Counted from the first letter of the stretch, positions 16,785 through 27,233 are shown. The stretch: 64,000 bases of DNA from Chlorobiota bacterium (GCA_013152535.1 JAADGE010000012.1:1-64000); one strand, 5' to 3'. Notes: generated by a model from the sequence alone, not told the origin. A program made the numbers and translations.

Positions 16785-18122
16785 ATGAAGAAAGAAAGAG
16801 CAGTCATACTCGGAGCAGGCGAAAGCGGAACAGGAGCAGCAATTCTTGCAAAAAAGCAAAATTTTGATGTCTTTGTTTCCGACAAAGGAATTATTAAGAG
16901 TAACTATAAAACTCTTTTGGAGAAACATAACATTCCTTTTGAAGAAGGTCTGCATACCGAAGAAAAAATATTAAATGCCGATTTTATTATAAAAAGTCCC
17001 GGAATTCCGGACACGGCAGAATTAATAAAAAATGCACTTTCACAAAATATTCCTGTTGTTTCCGAAATTGAATTTGCCGGCAAATACACCGATGCTAAAA
17101 TGATTTGTATTACCGGAAGCAACGGAAAAACAACAACTACGGAACTGACCTATCATATTTTAAAAAATGCCGGGATGAATGTCGGACTTGCAGGGAATGT
17201 CGGTAAATCTTTGGCATTGCAAGTTGCCGAAAATAACTTTGATGTTTTTGTAGTAGAATTAAGCAGTTTTCAACTCGACGGAATGAAAGATTTCAAAGCC
17301 GATATTGCCGTTCTTTTAAACATTACACCCGATCATTTAAATCGTTATGAAAATAAATTTGAAAACTATATTAATTCGAAATTAAAAATTATTCAAAATC
17401 AAACAGAAACTGACGCTTTTATTTATTGTGCCGATGACGATGTTATCACATCAGAAATAGCAAAACGATTAATTAAAGCAAAACAATTTCCTTTTTCGAT
17501 AAAAAAATCGGTAAAACAAGGAGCCTATAAAAAAGACAAGCAGTTTGTTACAAACATAAACCAAAAACAATTTACCATGGAAAACGGATTATTAGCACTT
17601 GAAGGCGAACATAATATGTACAATTCGATGGCAGCCGGAATTACGGCAAAACTGAATAAAATTTCCGATACCCAACTTAAAAAAAGTTTATCCGATTTTA
17701 CGGGCGTTGAACATCGACTGGAAAAATACCTGAAAATCAGGAATATACAATTCATAAATGACAGCAAAGCAACAAATGTAAACTCAGTTTGGTATGCGTT
17801 GCAAACCGTCAACGAAAAAATTATTTTGATTATGGGCGGACAAGATAAAGGCAATGATTACGGAATGTTAAAAGATTTAATAAGACGAAAAGTTAAAGCC
17901 GTTGTTGCTTTAGGTGTGGATAATGCACCTATCATTAAAGCCTTTGAAGAGACTGTTCCGGTTTACGATACAAATTCTATGGAAAGTGCTGTAAATATTT
18001 CTTATCAGCTTGCTGATGAGGGCGATACAGTTCTTTTGTCTCCGGCTTGTGCAAGTTTCGATTTATTTAAAAATTATGAAGAAAGAGGACAAAAATTTAA
18101 AGAAGCTGTAAGAAATTTGTAA
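16785..18122 (+). CDS. murD: UDP-MurNAc-L-alanine:D-glutamate ligase
   Basis: Cytoplasmic ATP-dependent ligase that adds D-Glu to UDP-MurNAc-L-Ala. In 445 aa it shows ILGAGESGTGAAILAKK (UDP-binding loop at the start), SPGIPDTAELIKNA, the ATP loop GSNGKTTTTE (from 111), VVELSSFQLDGM, NITPDHLNRY, GVEHRLEKY, NDSKATNVNSVWYAL and LLSPACASFDLFKNYEERG, all standard for MurD. Length is normal. Confidence 0.97.
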   Translation: MKKERAVILGAGESGTGAAILAKKQNFDVFVSDKGIIKSNYKTLLEKHNIPFEEGLHTEEKILNADFIIKSPGIPDTAELIKNALSQNIPVVSEIEFAGKYTDAKMICITGSNGKTTTTELTYHILKNAGMNVGLAGNVGKSLALQVAENNFDVFVVELSSFQLDGMKDFKADIAVLLNITPDHLNRYENKFENYINSKLKIIQNQTETDAFIYCADDDVITSEIAKRLIKAKQFPFSIKKSVKQGAYKKDKQFVTNINQKQFTMENGLLALEGEHNMYNSMAAGITAKLNKISDTQLKKSLSDFTGVEHRLEKYLKIRNIQFINDSKATNVNSVWYALQTVNEKIILIMGGQDKGNDYGMLKDLIRRKVKAVVALGVDNAPIIKAFEETVPVYDTNSMESAVNISYQLADEGDTVLLSPACASFDLFKNYEERGQKFKEAVRNL

Positions 18123-18163
18123 ATAACAGAATTTAAAAACTTTAATAAAAACAAACTCAATAA

Positions 18164-19312
18164 ATGATTGTATTAAGAAAATATTTTAAAGGAGACCCTG
18201 TAATTTGGATAATCAGTTTTTTACTGCTGATTATTTCCATTCCTGCCGTTTACAGTGCATCTGCTCTAATTTCACTGAAATCCGGTGATATACATTTTCT
18301 TGTCAGACAGTTTTTCGGTGTTATAACTGCTGCAATTGTTATTTACCTTTCATACCGTATTCCTTATAAAAAATATATCTCATTAATAAAAATCATTTTC
18401 CCGATTGCTGTATTCCTGTTAATTCTTACTTTAGTTTCAGGTTCGTCGGTAAACGATGCAAAACGCTGGATTGCCCTTCCCGGAACAGGCATTATGCTGC
18501 AAACTTCCGAAATTGCAAAACTTGCACTGATAATGTTTGTTGCAAAAAATCTGGCAATAAAAAGCGACACAGAGACTTACGAAAAAAATGTAAAAAAAGC
18601 TACTTGGGGAAGTGTTATTGCAATCGGATTGATTTTTCCGGCAGATTTATCCTCAGCATTATTAATTAGTTTGATTATTACCATCATCTATTTTGCAGCT
18701 GCCGTTAAAATTAAAATTATTTATAAAATCTTATTAATTGCATTCGGATTAATGGTTATGTATGTTCTGGCTGCCGAAGTATTCGAATTACCCGGACGAT
18801 TTTCAACTTGGCAACACCGTATCGAAACTTTTATCGGTAACAAAGATGCTGTCAGCAGTGATGATACCTATCAGGCAGATGTTTCTAAAATGGCAATTGT
18901 AAACGGCGGTTTTTTCGGAAAAGGACCCGGCAACGGTACTTTAAGATTTTTACTGCCGCAATCACATTCCGATTTTATTTTTGCTTTCATTACGGAAGAA
19001 TACGGGTTAGTTCTCGCTGTTTTTATTATCATTTTATACCTTATTTTATTTTACAGAGGTATCAGAGCCGCAAACAAAACAAAAAGTTTATTTGCAATAT
19101 ATTTAGTTTTAGGTTTTAGTCTTATGATTATTTTTCAGGCATTTATAAATATAGGAGTTTCGGTAGGTGCGTTGCCTGTTACGGGACAAACACTTCCTTT
19201 AATCAGTATGGGAAGAACATCGCTTTTGGTAACGAGTTTTGCTGTAGGTGTAATGCTGAATGTCAGTAAAAATCAAAATTTTGAAACAAATTCCGGAACA
19301 TATGAAGAATAA
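18164..19312 (+). CDS. ftsW: SEDS peptidoglycan glycosyltransferase FtsW
   Basis: A 382-aa polytopic SEDS protein that polymerises glycan strands from lipid II at the septum together with the FtsI-type PBP. It has about ten membrane segments and family signatures including AKRWIALPGTGIMLQTSEIAKL, GNGTLRFLLPQSHSDFIFAFITEEYGL (the catalytic Asp loop in SEDS proteins) and ALPVTGQTLPLISMGRTSLL. RodA is the alternative, but position next to murG and ftsI supports FtsW. Its 3' end overlaps murG by 11 bases. Confidence 0.95.
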   Translation: MIVLRKYFKGDPVIWIISFLLLIISIPAVYSASALISLKSGDIHFLVRQFFGVITAAIVIYLSYRIPYKKYISLIKIIFPIAVFLLILTLVSGSSVNDAKRWIALPGTGIMLQTSEIAKLALIMFVAKNLAIKSDTETYEKNVKKATWGSVIAIGLIFPADLSSALLISLIITIIYFAAAVKIKIIYKILLIAFGLMVMYVLAAEVFELPGRFSTWQHRIETFIGNKDAVSSDDTYQADVSKMAIVNGGFFGKGPGNGTLRFLLPQSHSDFIFAFITEEYGLVLAVFIIILYLILFYRGIRAANKTKSLFAIYLVLGFSLMIIFQAFINIGVSVGALPVTGQTLPLISMGRTSLLVTSFAVGVMLNVSKNQNFETNSGTYEE

Positions 19313-20405
19313 AAAAATTATCATAAGCGGAGGCGGAACGGGAGGTCATATTTTCCCGGCAATTGCTGTTGCTCAGGCATTAAAAAGAATTGATGAAAAT
19401 ATTGAAATTTTATTTGTAGGTGCAAAAGGTAAAATTGAAGAACGAAAAGTTCCCGAAGCCGGATTTAATATAAAATTAATTGACATCAGAGGTTTTCAAA
19501 GAAAAGTATCTTTTGAAACGCTTAAAAACATCTTTCGATTAATTAAAAGCTTGTTTCGTGCCTTAAAAATAATAAGAAAATTTAAACCCGATGTTGTTGT
19601 CGGTGTCGGGGGTTATGCAAGCGGGCCGGTAGTTTTTATTGCTTCACTTAAAGGCATTCCCACCGTAATTCAAGAACAAAATTCGTATCCGGGTATCACA
19701 AATAAAATATTATCAAAAAGAGCCGACAAAATATGCGTTGCTTATGATGCCGTAAAAAAATATTTCCCGAAAGATAAAATTATTGAAACCGGAAACCCGA
19801 TCAGAAAAAAAATTACGGATACCGATGCAACCAGAGAAGAAGTTTTGGAATTTTTCAATTTGCAAACTGATAAAAAAGTTATCCTGAGCCTCGGAGGAAG
19901 CGGAGGTGCCAAAAGTATCAATAACGGGATAAAAGCAAAATTAGACAAAATAGCAAAATCCGATGTCTTTTTTATCTGGCAAACAGGTAAAAATTACTAT
20001 GAAAATTCTTTAAAAGCAGTTGAAGAAATAAATGCCTCAAATATTAAAATTTATGATTTTATTTCTCGTATGGATTTAGCATACAAAGCTGCCGATCTCG
20101 TAATTTCAAGAGCCGGAGCAGGTACAATTTCGGAACTTTCAATGCTCGAAAAAGCCGTTATTTTAGTGCCTTCGCCTAATGTTGCCGAAGACCACCAAAC
20201 AAAAAATGCCTCAGCATTGGTTAATATAAATGCTGCCGTATTGATAAAAGATAATGAAACCGAAAATAAATTAATCGATACAGCATTGGAACTTGTAAAT
20301 AATAAAATGAAATTAAAAGAATTATCAGAAAATATCATAAAAGAAAAAAGACCGAATTCCGATAATTTAATAGCTGAAGAAATTTTAAAACTGATTAAAA
20401 AATAA
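19302..20405 (+). CDS. murG: UDP-GlcNAc:lipid I N-acetylglucosaminyltransferase
   Basis: Converts lipid I to lipid II at the inner face of the membrane. The 367-aa GT-B protein starts MKNKKIIISGGGTGGHIFPA, the glycine-rich loop of MurG, followed by VGVGGYASGP, IQEQNSYPG, LGGSGGAKSIN and SRAGAGTISE with PSPNVAEDHQTKNA. A longer in-frame start at 19260 exists, but the ATG at 19302 puts the glycine loop at the N-terminus as in all MurG proteins. It overlaps ftsW by 11 bases, indicating coupled translation. Confidence 0.96.
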   Translation: MKNKKIIISGGGTGGHIFPAIAVAQALKRIDENIEILFVGAKGKIEERKVPEAGFNIKLIDIRGFQRKVSFETLKNIFRLIKSLFRALKIIRKFKPDVVVGVGGYASGPVVFIASLKGIPTVIQEQNSYPGITNKILSKRADKICVAYDAVKKYFPKDKIIETGNPIRKKITDTDATREEVLEFFNLQTDKKVILSLGGSGGAKSINNGIKAKLDKIAKSDVFFIWQTGKNYYENSLKAVEEINASNIKIYDFISRMDLAYKAADLVISRAGAGTISELSMLEKAVILVPSPNVAEDHQTKNASALVNINAAVLIKDNETENKLIDTALELVNNKMKLKELSENIIKEKRPNSDNLIAEEILKLIKK

Positions 20406-20416
20406 TCATAACAGTT

Positions 20417-21823
20417 GTGAATATTATAAATAAAGACATATTAAATACAATTAAAGCAGTTTATTTTATCGGTGCAGGCGGTATCGGAATGAGTGCAATC
20501 GCTGAGTTCTTTCTAAAGGCAGGTATTTATACGGCAGGATATGATAAAACTCCGAGCCGTATTACCGATAACCTAATTAAAGAAGGTGCAGGCATTCATT
20601 TCAATGATGATATCAATCTGATACCCGGGAAAATAATCGACATTTCGAAAGAAGATGTCTTAATTATATACACTCCGGCAATACCCGAAAGTCATACGGA
20701 ATTAAATTATTTCTTCACGAACAATTATACTGTTTTAAAACGTTCCGAAATCCTGAGAATTATAACATCACAGTCAAAAGTTTTAGCAGTTGCCGGAACA
20801 CACGGAAAAACATCGGTTTCAACAATAATTGCACATATTTTTAAAAGTGCGGAAAAAGATGTAAATGCTTTTCTCGGCGGAATTTCAAAAAATTACAATT
20901 CAAATTTAATCCTTTCAACAAATCCGAAAAATGCCGAATTTTCCGTAGCAGAAGCTGACGAATTTGATCGTTCATTTCTAAAATTATTCCCGAAAACAGC
21001 GGTTATTACGTCAATTGACGAAGATCATCTCGATATTTACAAAGATTTAAATGACATCAGAAATACTTTTGAACAATTTATCAGTCAAATTGATAAAAAC
21101 GGAAATTTGATTATAAAAAATACGCTGAAAATACACCCTGAAGTATTCCCGCAGCATGTTTTCACTTATGCTTTTTCGGAAAAATCCGATTACTATGCAA
21201 AAAATATCAAAACAAATTCGATGCAAAGCCATTTTGATATCGTAACACCCGAAGGTATTATCAACGATGTTATTATTAATATTCCGGGGAATATAAATAT
21301 TGAAAACGTTGTGGCAGCGGCAGCAACAGCAGATATTCACGGAATATCACATCAAAATATTAAAGATGCCTTATTTTCGTGGCAAGGTGTAAAACGACGA
21401 TTTGATTATATAATTAATACTCCGGATTTAGTTTACATTAATGATTATGCCCATCATCCGAAAGAATTATCAAGTTTTATACATTCGGTAAAAAATTTAT
21501 ATCCGGATAAAAACCTCATCGGTATTTTTCAGCCGCACCTGTACAGCAGAACTCGTGATTTTGCAGATGAATTTGCCCGCAGTTTATGTTTATGCAACGA
21601 AATTATTTTATTAAATATTTATCCGGCAAGAGAAGACCCGATACCCGGTGTAAGTTCAAAAATAATTTTTGATAAAATGAAATTAAAAAATAAAATTCTC
21701 ATTAAAAAAGAAGAACTGCCGGAAATACTGAAAGTAAAAGAAAACTCGGTGTATATGACGATGGGTGCCGGTGATATTGACGAATATACCAAAAAAATAA
21801 AAAGTTTTTTATTAAAAAAATGA
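20417..21823 (+). CDS. murC: UDP-N-acetylmuramate:L-alanine ligase
   Basis: ATP-dependent ligase for the first stem-peptide residue. The 468-aa protein has YFIGAGGIGMSAIAEFF near the N-terminus, the ATP loop GTHGKT (127-132), AEADEFDRSFL, SIDEDHLDIYKD, GVKRRFDYI, NDYAHHPKEL and FQPHLYSRTRDF, all MurC hallmarks. The start codon is GTG. Its last four bases (ATGA) overlap the ftsQ start, so translation is coupled. Confidence 0.96.
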   Translation: MNIINKDILNTIKAVYFIGAGGIGMSAIAEFFLKAGIYTAGYDKTPSRITDNLIKEGAGIHFNDDINLIPGKIIDISKEDVLIIYTPAIPESHTELNYFFTNNYTVLKRSEILRIITSQSKVLAVAGTHGKTSVSTIIAHIFKSAEKDVNAFLGGISKNYNSNLILSTNPKNAEFSVAEADEFDRSFLKLFPKTAVITSIDEDHLDIYKDLNDIRNTFEQFISQIDKNGNLIIKNTLKIHPEVFPQHVFTYAFSEKSDYYAKNIKTNSMQSHFDIVTPEGIINDVIINIPGNINIENVVAAAATADIHGISHQNIKDALFSWQGVKRRFDYIINTPDLVYINDYAHHPKELSSFIHSVKNLYPDKNLIGIFQPHLYSRTRDFADEFARSLCLCNEIILLNIYPAREDPIPGVSSKIIFDKMKLKNKILIKKEELPEILKVKENSVYMTMGAGDIDEYTKKIKSFLLKK

Positions 21824-22596
21824 CAAAAAGACAAAAAATATATACAATCTCAAGTTTAGTTTTAATAGGCTCAGCTCTTATTTTGTATATCCTGTTTGCC
21901 AAACAAACTCTTTGTAAAAAAGTCGAAATTGAATTTATAAATACCGGTAATCAAAATATTATCAACAAAGAAGATATTGAACATATTGTTTTCTCAGAAT
22001 ATAAAAACCTTTTAGGAAGTCCGATTGATAATGTCAACCTTTCGCTTCTTGAAAAAAGAATTGAAATGTATCCGTCGGTTAAAAATGCCGATGTTTTTAA
22101 AAGAATAAACGGTATTTTAAGTATTAATGTAGAGCAAAGAAAACCGATTATACGAATTTTTACAAATTCCGGGAAAGGATTTTATATTGATGAAGAAGGT
22201 AAATTAATGCCTTTGTCCGAAAACGGAACTGTAAGAGTTTTAACCGCAAACGGAAATATAAATTATAAATATTTCGGGGAAAATATATCTGTTTTTAAAG
22301 ATTCTGCCGTTACACAAACAATAAAAGACTTGTATAATTCGGCAAAATACATACAGTCAGATAATTTTTTAAAAGCTCAAATCGAACAAATATATGTTAA
22401 AAATAACGGAGAATACGAATTAGTTCCCTTAGCCGGCAATCAAATTATTTTACTCGGCGACATGTACGATTATCAAAAAAAATTAGAAAATTTAAAACAG
22501 TTTTATCTGAAATATTTAAAAAATCATGCTTGGAAAAAATACAAATACATAAGTTTAAAATATCATGGTCAAATAGTGTGCACTAAAAAACAATAA
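21820..22596 (+). CDS. ftsQ: Cell division protein FtsQ
   Basis: A 258-aa bitopic protein with one membrane segment (about 9-27) and an extracytoplasmic POTRA/FtsQ region. That region contains NIINKEDIEHIVFSEYKNLLGSPIDNVNLSLLEKRIEMYPSVKNADVFKRINGILSINVEQRKPIIRI, i.e. the POTRA strand order followed by the ERxP-type turn, and YIDEEGKLMPLS. FtsQ organises the FtsL/DivIC-type subcomplex. The family is weakly conserved in Bacteroidota, but the POTRA pattern and the murC-ftsQ-ftsA order make it secure. It overlaps murC by four bases. Confidence 0.92.
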   Translation: MTKRQKIYTISSLVLIGSALILYILFAKQTLCKKVEIEFINTGNQNIINKEDIEHIVFSEYKNLLGSPIDNVNLSLLEKRIEMYPSVKNADVFKRINGILSINVEQRKPIIRIFTNSGKGFYIDEEGKLMPLSENGTVRVLTANGNINYKYFGENISVFKDSAVTQTIKDLYNSAKYIQSDNFLKAQIEQIYVKNNGEYELVPLAGNQIILLGDMYDYQKKLENLKQFYLKYLKNHAWKKYKYISLKYHGQIVCTKKQ

Positions 22597-22622
22597 AATA
22601 TTAATATTAAACAACTTGCATT

Positions 22623-23948
22623 ATGAGAGAAATTATTACTGCTGTTGACATCGGAACAACCAAAATTGTCGCTCTTGCCGGAGAAAAAGACGAACAGGGA
22701 AAAATCAGAATTATTACAAAAGGCAGTGTTCCGACCCCGCCGAAAAGTGTAAAACACGGAGTTGTGCTAAACATTGAAACCGTTTCCGGTGCCGTTAATC
22801 AGGCAATTAAACTTGCAGAAACTAAATCTGACCTTAAATTTAAAGAAGTTTTTATAGGTATTGCCGGACAGCACATTAAAAGTATTCAAAACAGTCATAA
22901 CATATACATTGATAATGAGGAACATATCATCAAACAAGAAGATGTTAATAAAATTATTTCCGAAATTAAAAGTATCAGTTTAGAACCCGGTCAGGAAATT
23001 ATTGATATTATCCCGCAGAATTTTAAGGTTGATTCAGAAAGCGGCATTGATCATCCGGTCGGATTTCACGGGAAAGAATTAACCGGAAATTTCCATATTA
23101 TCATAGGAGAAAAAACTTCCGCAAAAAATATTAATCGTTGTTTTGAATTAATCGATATTGTTCCTAAAACTTTATATCTCGAACCAATTGCATCATCGGA
23201 AGCTGTTTTAACGGAAGAAGAAAAAGAAGCCGGAGTTGCATTAATAGACATAGGAGGAGGAACAACCGATATTGCTGTTTTTACCGACGGAATATTAAGA
23301 CATACTGCTGTTATTCCTTTCGGCGGAAACGTTATTACAAAAGATATAAAAGAAGCCTATAAAATTCTTAATAAACATGCTGAAAGTCTGAAAATTGAAT
23401 GCGGGACGGCATTAAGCGAATTTGCAAAAAAAGACAGTATAGCTGTCATACCCGGAATTAACGGCAGAGAACAAAAAGAAATTGAATTAAGTGAATTGTC
23501 GAAAGTCATTCAGGCTCGAATGGAAGAAATTATTGAAATCATAAATTTTGAACTGCTTAATTCCGGATACAGAAATAAATTAGCAGCAGGAATTGCTCTG
23601 ACAGGCGGCGGTGCCTTACTGGAAAATTTACCGCAATTAATGAAATATAAAACCGGATTAGACGTAAAAGTATCTCGTCCGTCAGAAAATATTTCTTCGG
23701 GCGGAGCAAGAGTAAACAGTCCAAAACTCTCAACAGCAGTAGGCTTAATCTTGCTTGGTTTTGAAAATGCCGACACTTTTGATTTTACATCCGTTCAAAA
23801 GAAAAAAAAGAAAAAAAGAAAAAAAGAAAACGAAGAAACAAAATCTTCAACCAACGGACTTAAATCAATTTTTTCAAAACTTACAGAAAACGTCAAACAA
23901 AAAACTATTGATTTTTTCGATGAAGAGGATACGGAATTCAATGAATAA
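22623..23948 (+). CDS. ftsA: Cell division protein FtsA
   Basis: Actin-like ATPase that tethers FtsZ to the membrane. In 441 aa it shows AVDIGTTKIVALAG (phosphate 1, residues 7-20), the 1C domain with VGFHGKELTGNFHII, ALIDIGGGTTDIAVF (phosphate 2) and GIALTGGGALLENL (adenosine motif). The C-terminus carries a very lysine-rich linker (about 395-408, encoded by an almost pure A tract) and then an amphipathic-looking helix ending in acidic residues, the expected membrane-targeting helix. A gap of 81 bases separates it from ftsZ. Confidence 0.96.
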   Translation: MREIITAVDIGTTKIVALAGEKDEQGKIRIITKGSVPTPPKSVKHGVVLNIETVSGAVNQAIKLAETKSDLKFKEVFIGIAGQHIKSIQNSHNIYIDNEEHIIKQEDVNKIISEIKSISLEPGQEIIDIIPQNFKVDSESGIDHPVGFHGKELTGNFHIIIGEKTSAKNINRCFELIDIVPKTLYLEPIASSEAVLTEEEKEAGVALIDIGGGTTDIAVFTDGILRHTAVIPFGGNVITKDIKEAYKILNKHAESLKIECGTALSEFAKKDSIAVIPGINGREQKEIELSELSKVIQARMEEIIEIINFELLNSGYRNKLAAGIALTGGGALLENLPQLMKYKTGLDVKVSRPSENISSGGARVNSPKLSTAVGLILLGFENADTFDFTSVQKKKKKKRKKENEETKSSTNGLKSIFSKLTENVKQKTIDFFDEEDTEFNE

Positions 23949-24029
23949 TAAATTCCGCAGAGACTGAGAGTTTTTTAGTCGAAAAAAATACACCTTAACT
24001 ATTGATTAAAATGAATTAAAAAATTAACC

Positions 24030-25472
24030 ATGGAAGATTTATTAGAATTTAATTTACCCGTAAATTTTAAAACCATTATAAAAGTAATCGGTGTAGGCGG
24101 CGGCGGAAGTAATGCTGTCAATTTTATGCACGACAAAGGTATCAGCGGAGTCGATTTTATTGTTGCAAATACCGATGTGCAGGCACTGGCAAAAAGTCCT
24201 GTCAGTAAAAAGGTTCAATTGGGAAGGACTTTAACCGAAGGTTTAGGTGCCGGCAATCAACCCGACAAAGGCAGAGAAGCCGCTATTGAAAACATAGAAG
24301 ATCTTAAAAGCATTCTTTCGGAAGGAACAAAAATGGTTTTTATAACTGCCGGAATGGGCGGAGGTACAGGTACCGGAGCCGCACCGGTAATTGCCGAAGC
24401 CGCCAAAGAAATGGGTATTCTTACCGTCGGAATTGTTACAATTCCGTTTCGATATGAAGGCAGAAAACGCATTAAAAGTGCTATTGAAGGCATCACAAAA
24501 ATGGAAAAAAATGTTGATGCTTTATTGATAATTAATAATGAAAAAATTCGTGAAATATACGGTAATCTCGCCGGTTCAAAAGCTTTCGGCAAAGCCGACG
24601 AAGTTTTAACAGTTGCCGCAAAAGGTATAGCGGAAATAATTACGGTAGAAGGTCATATAAATGTGGATTTTGCTGATGTTGAAACAGTAATGAAAAGCAG
24701 CGGCATTGCTTTAATGGGAACAGGAGAAGGAACCGGAGAAAACAGAGCACAAATAGCCGTAAAAGCTGCATTAACATCTCCTTTACTTGATAATACGGAT
24801 ATTAAAGGTGCAAAAAATATTTTACTGAATATCGTTTCGGGAGAGCAGGAAGCAACTATGGATGAAATCAGTTATATTAATGAATATGTGCAAGAGCAAG
24901 CCGGCAATAATGCTGATTTAATTTGGGGAACAAATGTCAATCGTTCATTGGGTGAGAAAATTGTTATAACAATTATAGCAACCGGTTTCGGAACACACGA
25001 TATTCCGGAAATATACCTTAATAATACTATAGAAGAAGAAGATGACAAGCCGAAAGAAAAAAATATTATTCTGATTGGGGGAGACAAAAAGCCGACTACA
25101 ACAGAAGTTGAATTTACCCTTAATAATAAACACGATTCTGAAATCAGAATAAAAAAACCGACTCAGATTAAAGAGTTTAAAGAGGATGAAATTTTTGTAA
25201 AAGATATTTTACCGGAACAAAAAACACATAGTTATAATGAAATATCAACAGCTCCCGTAATTGACAATTCCGAACAAAAACAAAAACTAACTAATTATTT
25301 ATCTTATGTTGAAGAATTGGAAAATATTCCGGCATATAAACGTAAAGGATTGGATATCAACAAAGAAAGAGATTCGGAGAATACAAAATTCTCACGAGAA
25401 ACCTTATCCGATGATACCGGAGAAATTTCAATTAAAGAAAATAATCCTTATTTACATGATAAAGCTGATTAA
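24030..25472 (+). CDS. ftsZ: Cell division GTPase FtsZ
   Basis: Tubulin-like GTPase forming the division ring. The 480-aa protein has the globular core with [20 protein letters not shown], the tubulin signature GGGTGTG (110-116) and the T7 loop region [13 protein letters not shown] long variable linker (about 325-460) follows, and the protein ends in NPYLHDKAD, the short tail typical of Bacteroidota FtsZ that binds FtsA. It is the last gene of the dcw cluster and is followed by a terminator at 25496. Confidence 0.98.
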   Translation: MEDLLEFNLPVNFKTIIKVIGVGGGGSNAVNFMHDKGISGVDFIVANTDVQALAKSPVSKKVQLGRTLTEGLGAGNQPDKGREAAIENIEDLKSILSEGTKMVFITAGMGGGTGTGAAPVIAEAAKEMGILTVGIVTIPFRYEGRKRIKSAIEGITKMEKNVDALLIINNEKIREIYGNLAGSKAFGKADEVLTVAAKGIAEIITVEGHINVDFADVETVMKSSGIALMGTGEGTGENRAQIAVKAALTSPLLDNTDIKGAKNILLNIVSGEQEATMDEISYINEYVQEQAGNNADLIWGTNVNRSLGEKIVITIIATGFGTHDIPEIYLNNTIEEEDDKPKEKNIILIGGDKKPTTTEVEFTLNNKHDSEIRIKKPTQIKEFKEDEIFVKDILPEQKTHSYNEISTAPVIDNSEQKQKLTNYLSYVEELENIPAYKRKGLDINKERDSENTKFSRETLSDDTGEISIKENNPYLHDKAD

Positions 25473-25495
25473 CACTTGATACCTGTTATAATGCA

Positions 25496-25534
25496 AACAT
25501 CTCGACAGTAATAATTGTCGGGATGTTATTTTTT
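25496..25534 (+). terminator. Intrinsic terminator after ftsZ
   Basis: AACATCTCGACA pairs with TGTCGGGATGTT (one G-U pair) around an 8-base loop and is followed by a T-rich run. It closes the dcw cluster. Confidence 0.85.
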
Positions 25535-25543
25535 ATAAAATAT

Positions 25544-25630
25544 GAGTTCGATATATGCTAATTAATAAAATTTACAAGTAAAAAAGAATGCACCGTCAGC
25601 TTTCTGTGAGAAAAATTTTATATCGAACTC
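25544..25630. repeat. GAGTTCGATATA inverted-repeat element, long copy
   Basis: It opens with GAGTTCGATATA and ends with AAATTTTATATCGAACTC, enclosing about 55 bases that include TTTCTGTGAG. The same ends, and the CTGTGAG core, recur at 41057-41111. The right end reaches into the last codons of the biotin carboxylase gene. It looks like a small non-autonomous element. Confidence 0.65.
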
Positions 25631-27125
25631 AAGTTAAACGATTTAATTTCCAATTTGATTTTGATACCGACATGTTGCTTTTAAAAGTTTTACCTTTTTG
25701 TTCTTTTTCATAAAAAACTTGTGCGGCAATAATTGCAGCAAGCATTTGCTCATCTTCATCCGGCTTATTTTCAAGTAATTCGGGTTTAAAATAATTATTC
25801 ACAAAACCGGTACAATAAGTTCCTTTTTGAAAAGCATCATTCTGCATTACAAATTTTCCAAAAGGCAAAGTTGTTTCAATGCCTGTAACCTTATAATCAT
25901 CAACGGCTCTTATCATACGTTCTATAGCTTCCGTTCTGTCTTTTCCGTATGTTATAAGTTTAGAAATCATCGGGTCGTAATAAATCGGAATTTCCATCCC
26001 TTCTTCAAAGCCGTCGTCAACCCTCACACCCGGTCCTTCCGGTTTTTTATATTGAATAAGTTTCCCGATATCGGGTAAAAAATTGTTCTTGGGGTCTTCG
26101 GCATATACGCGCACTTCAATTGCATGACCGTTAATTTTTAAATCTTCTTGCGAAAAACTCAACTTTTTGTCTTCGGCAACTCGAATTTGCTCTTTCACCA
26201 AATCAATTCCGGTAATCAGTTCGGTAACAGGATGTTCCACTTGCAGGCGAGTGTTCATTTCGAGAAAATAAAACTTCCCTTTATCATATAAAAATTCAAC
26301 TGTTCCGGCACCCGTATAATTGCAGGATTTTGCAACATTAACAGCAGTTTTTCCCATCTCCTTTCTCAGTTCGGGCGTTAAAACCGCTGAAGGTGCTTCC
26401 TCAATAACTTTTTGATGCCTTCGCTGAATAGAACATTCTCTTTCAAAAAGATAGACGGTATTTCCGAAATTATCCGCCATTATTTGAATTTCGATATGGC
26501 GAGGAGCAGTAAAATATTTTTCTATAAAAACCGAACCGTTTCCGAATGCCGAAGTTGCTTCGTTAACCGCCATATTCATTTGTTCTTCAAAATCTTCAGG
26601 CTTTTCGACCACGCGCATTCCTTTTCCGCCGCCGCCTGCAGCTGCTTTTATCAATATCGGATATCCTATTCCTTTTGCAATTTCTTTAGCTGCCTCAATA
26701 TCGGTAATTGCCTTATCTGTTCCCGGTATCATAGGAATATTATAGTTTTTTACGGTAGCCTTTGCCTGTAATTTATTGCCCATTAATTTTATGGCTTCGG
26801 GTTCGGGACCTATAAAAATTAATCCGGCATCTTTTACGGATTTTGCAAAATCAGCATTTTCCGATAAAAATCCGTAACCGGGATGAACGGCATCAACATT
26901 CAGTTGCTTGCAAAAATCAATAATTTTATCGCCGAGCAAATACGATTGATTCGAAGGCGGCGGACCGAGCAAAACGGCTTCGTCGGCATATTTTATGTGC
27001 GGTGAATTTCTGTCGGCTTCCGAATACACGGCAACAGTTTTTATTCCGAGTTCTTTGCACGAACGCATCACTCTTAAAGCAATTTCACCTCTGTTGGCAA
27101 TTAGTATCTTTTTAATTTTTCCCAT
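25629..27125 (-). CDS. accC: Acetyl/acyl-CoA carboxylase biotin carboxylase subunit
   Basis: ATP-dependent carboxylation of the biotin carried by BCCP. The 498-aa protein has the biotin carboxylase order: KILIANRGEIALRVMRSCKELG (N-terminal), HPGYGFLSEN, IGPEPEAIKLMGNK, the ATP-grasp loop KAAAGGGGKGMR, ERECSIQRRHQKVIEEAPS, EMNTRLQVEHPVTE and EVRVYAEDP. It is about 45 residues longer than E. coli AccC, with a C-terminal extension like those of propionyl-CoA or acyl-CoA carboxylase subunits. No BCCP or carboxyltransferase gene is adjacent, so the acyl-CoA served is open. It lies downstream of comM on the same strand (108-base gap). Confidence 0.9.
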   Translation of the reverse strand: MGKIKKILIANRGEIALRVMRSCKELGIKTVAVYSEADRNSPHIKYADEAVLLGPPPSNQSYLLGDKIIDFCKQLNVDAVHPGYGFLSENADFAKSVKDAGLIFIGPEPEAIKLMGNKLQAKATVKNYNIPMIPGTDKAITDIEAAKEIAKGIGYPILIKAAAGGGGKGMRVVEKPEDFEEQMNMAVNEATSAFGNGSVFIEKYFTAPRHIEIQIMADNFGNTVYLFERECSIQRRHQKVIEEAPSAVLTPELRKEMGKTAVNVAKSCNYTGAGTVEFLYDKGKFYFLEMNTRLQVEHPVTELITGIDLVKEQIRVAEDKKLSFSQEDLKINGHAIEVRVYAEDPKNNFLPDIGKLIQYKKPEGPGVRVDDGFEEGMEIPIYYDPMISKLITYGKDRTEAIERMIRAVDDYKVTGIETTLPFGKFVMQNDAFQKGTYCTGFVNNYFKPELLENKPDEDEQMLAAIIAAQVFYEKEQKGKTFKSNMSVSKSNWKLNRLT

Positions 27126-27233
27126 TCTGATTATCTGAAATTTTTGTTTGCTAAATTAATAATTTTAGGCTTTTATTGATATAACCGGATAATTTACTTT
27201 AAAAATTATTCATTGTTAATTTACAATTGTCAA

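Noticed and set aside
10021..25472. Search for ddl and murF within the division cluster
   Set aside because: All frames between mraZ and ftsZ are accounted for by 13 genes; neither gene is present, which is usual for Bacteroidota and not a loss to report.
26412..26771. 119-codon plus-strand open frame
   Set aside because: It is antisense to the ATP-grasp region of the biotin carboxylase.
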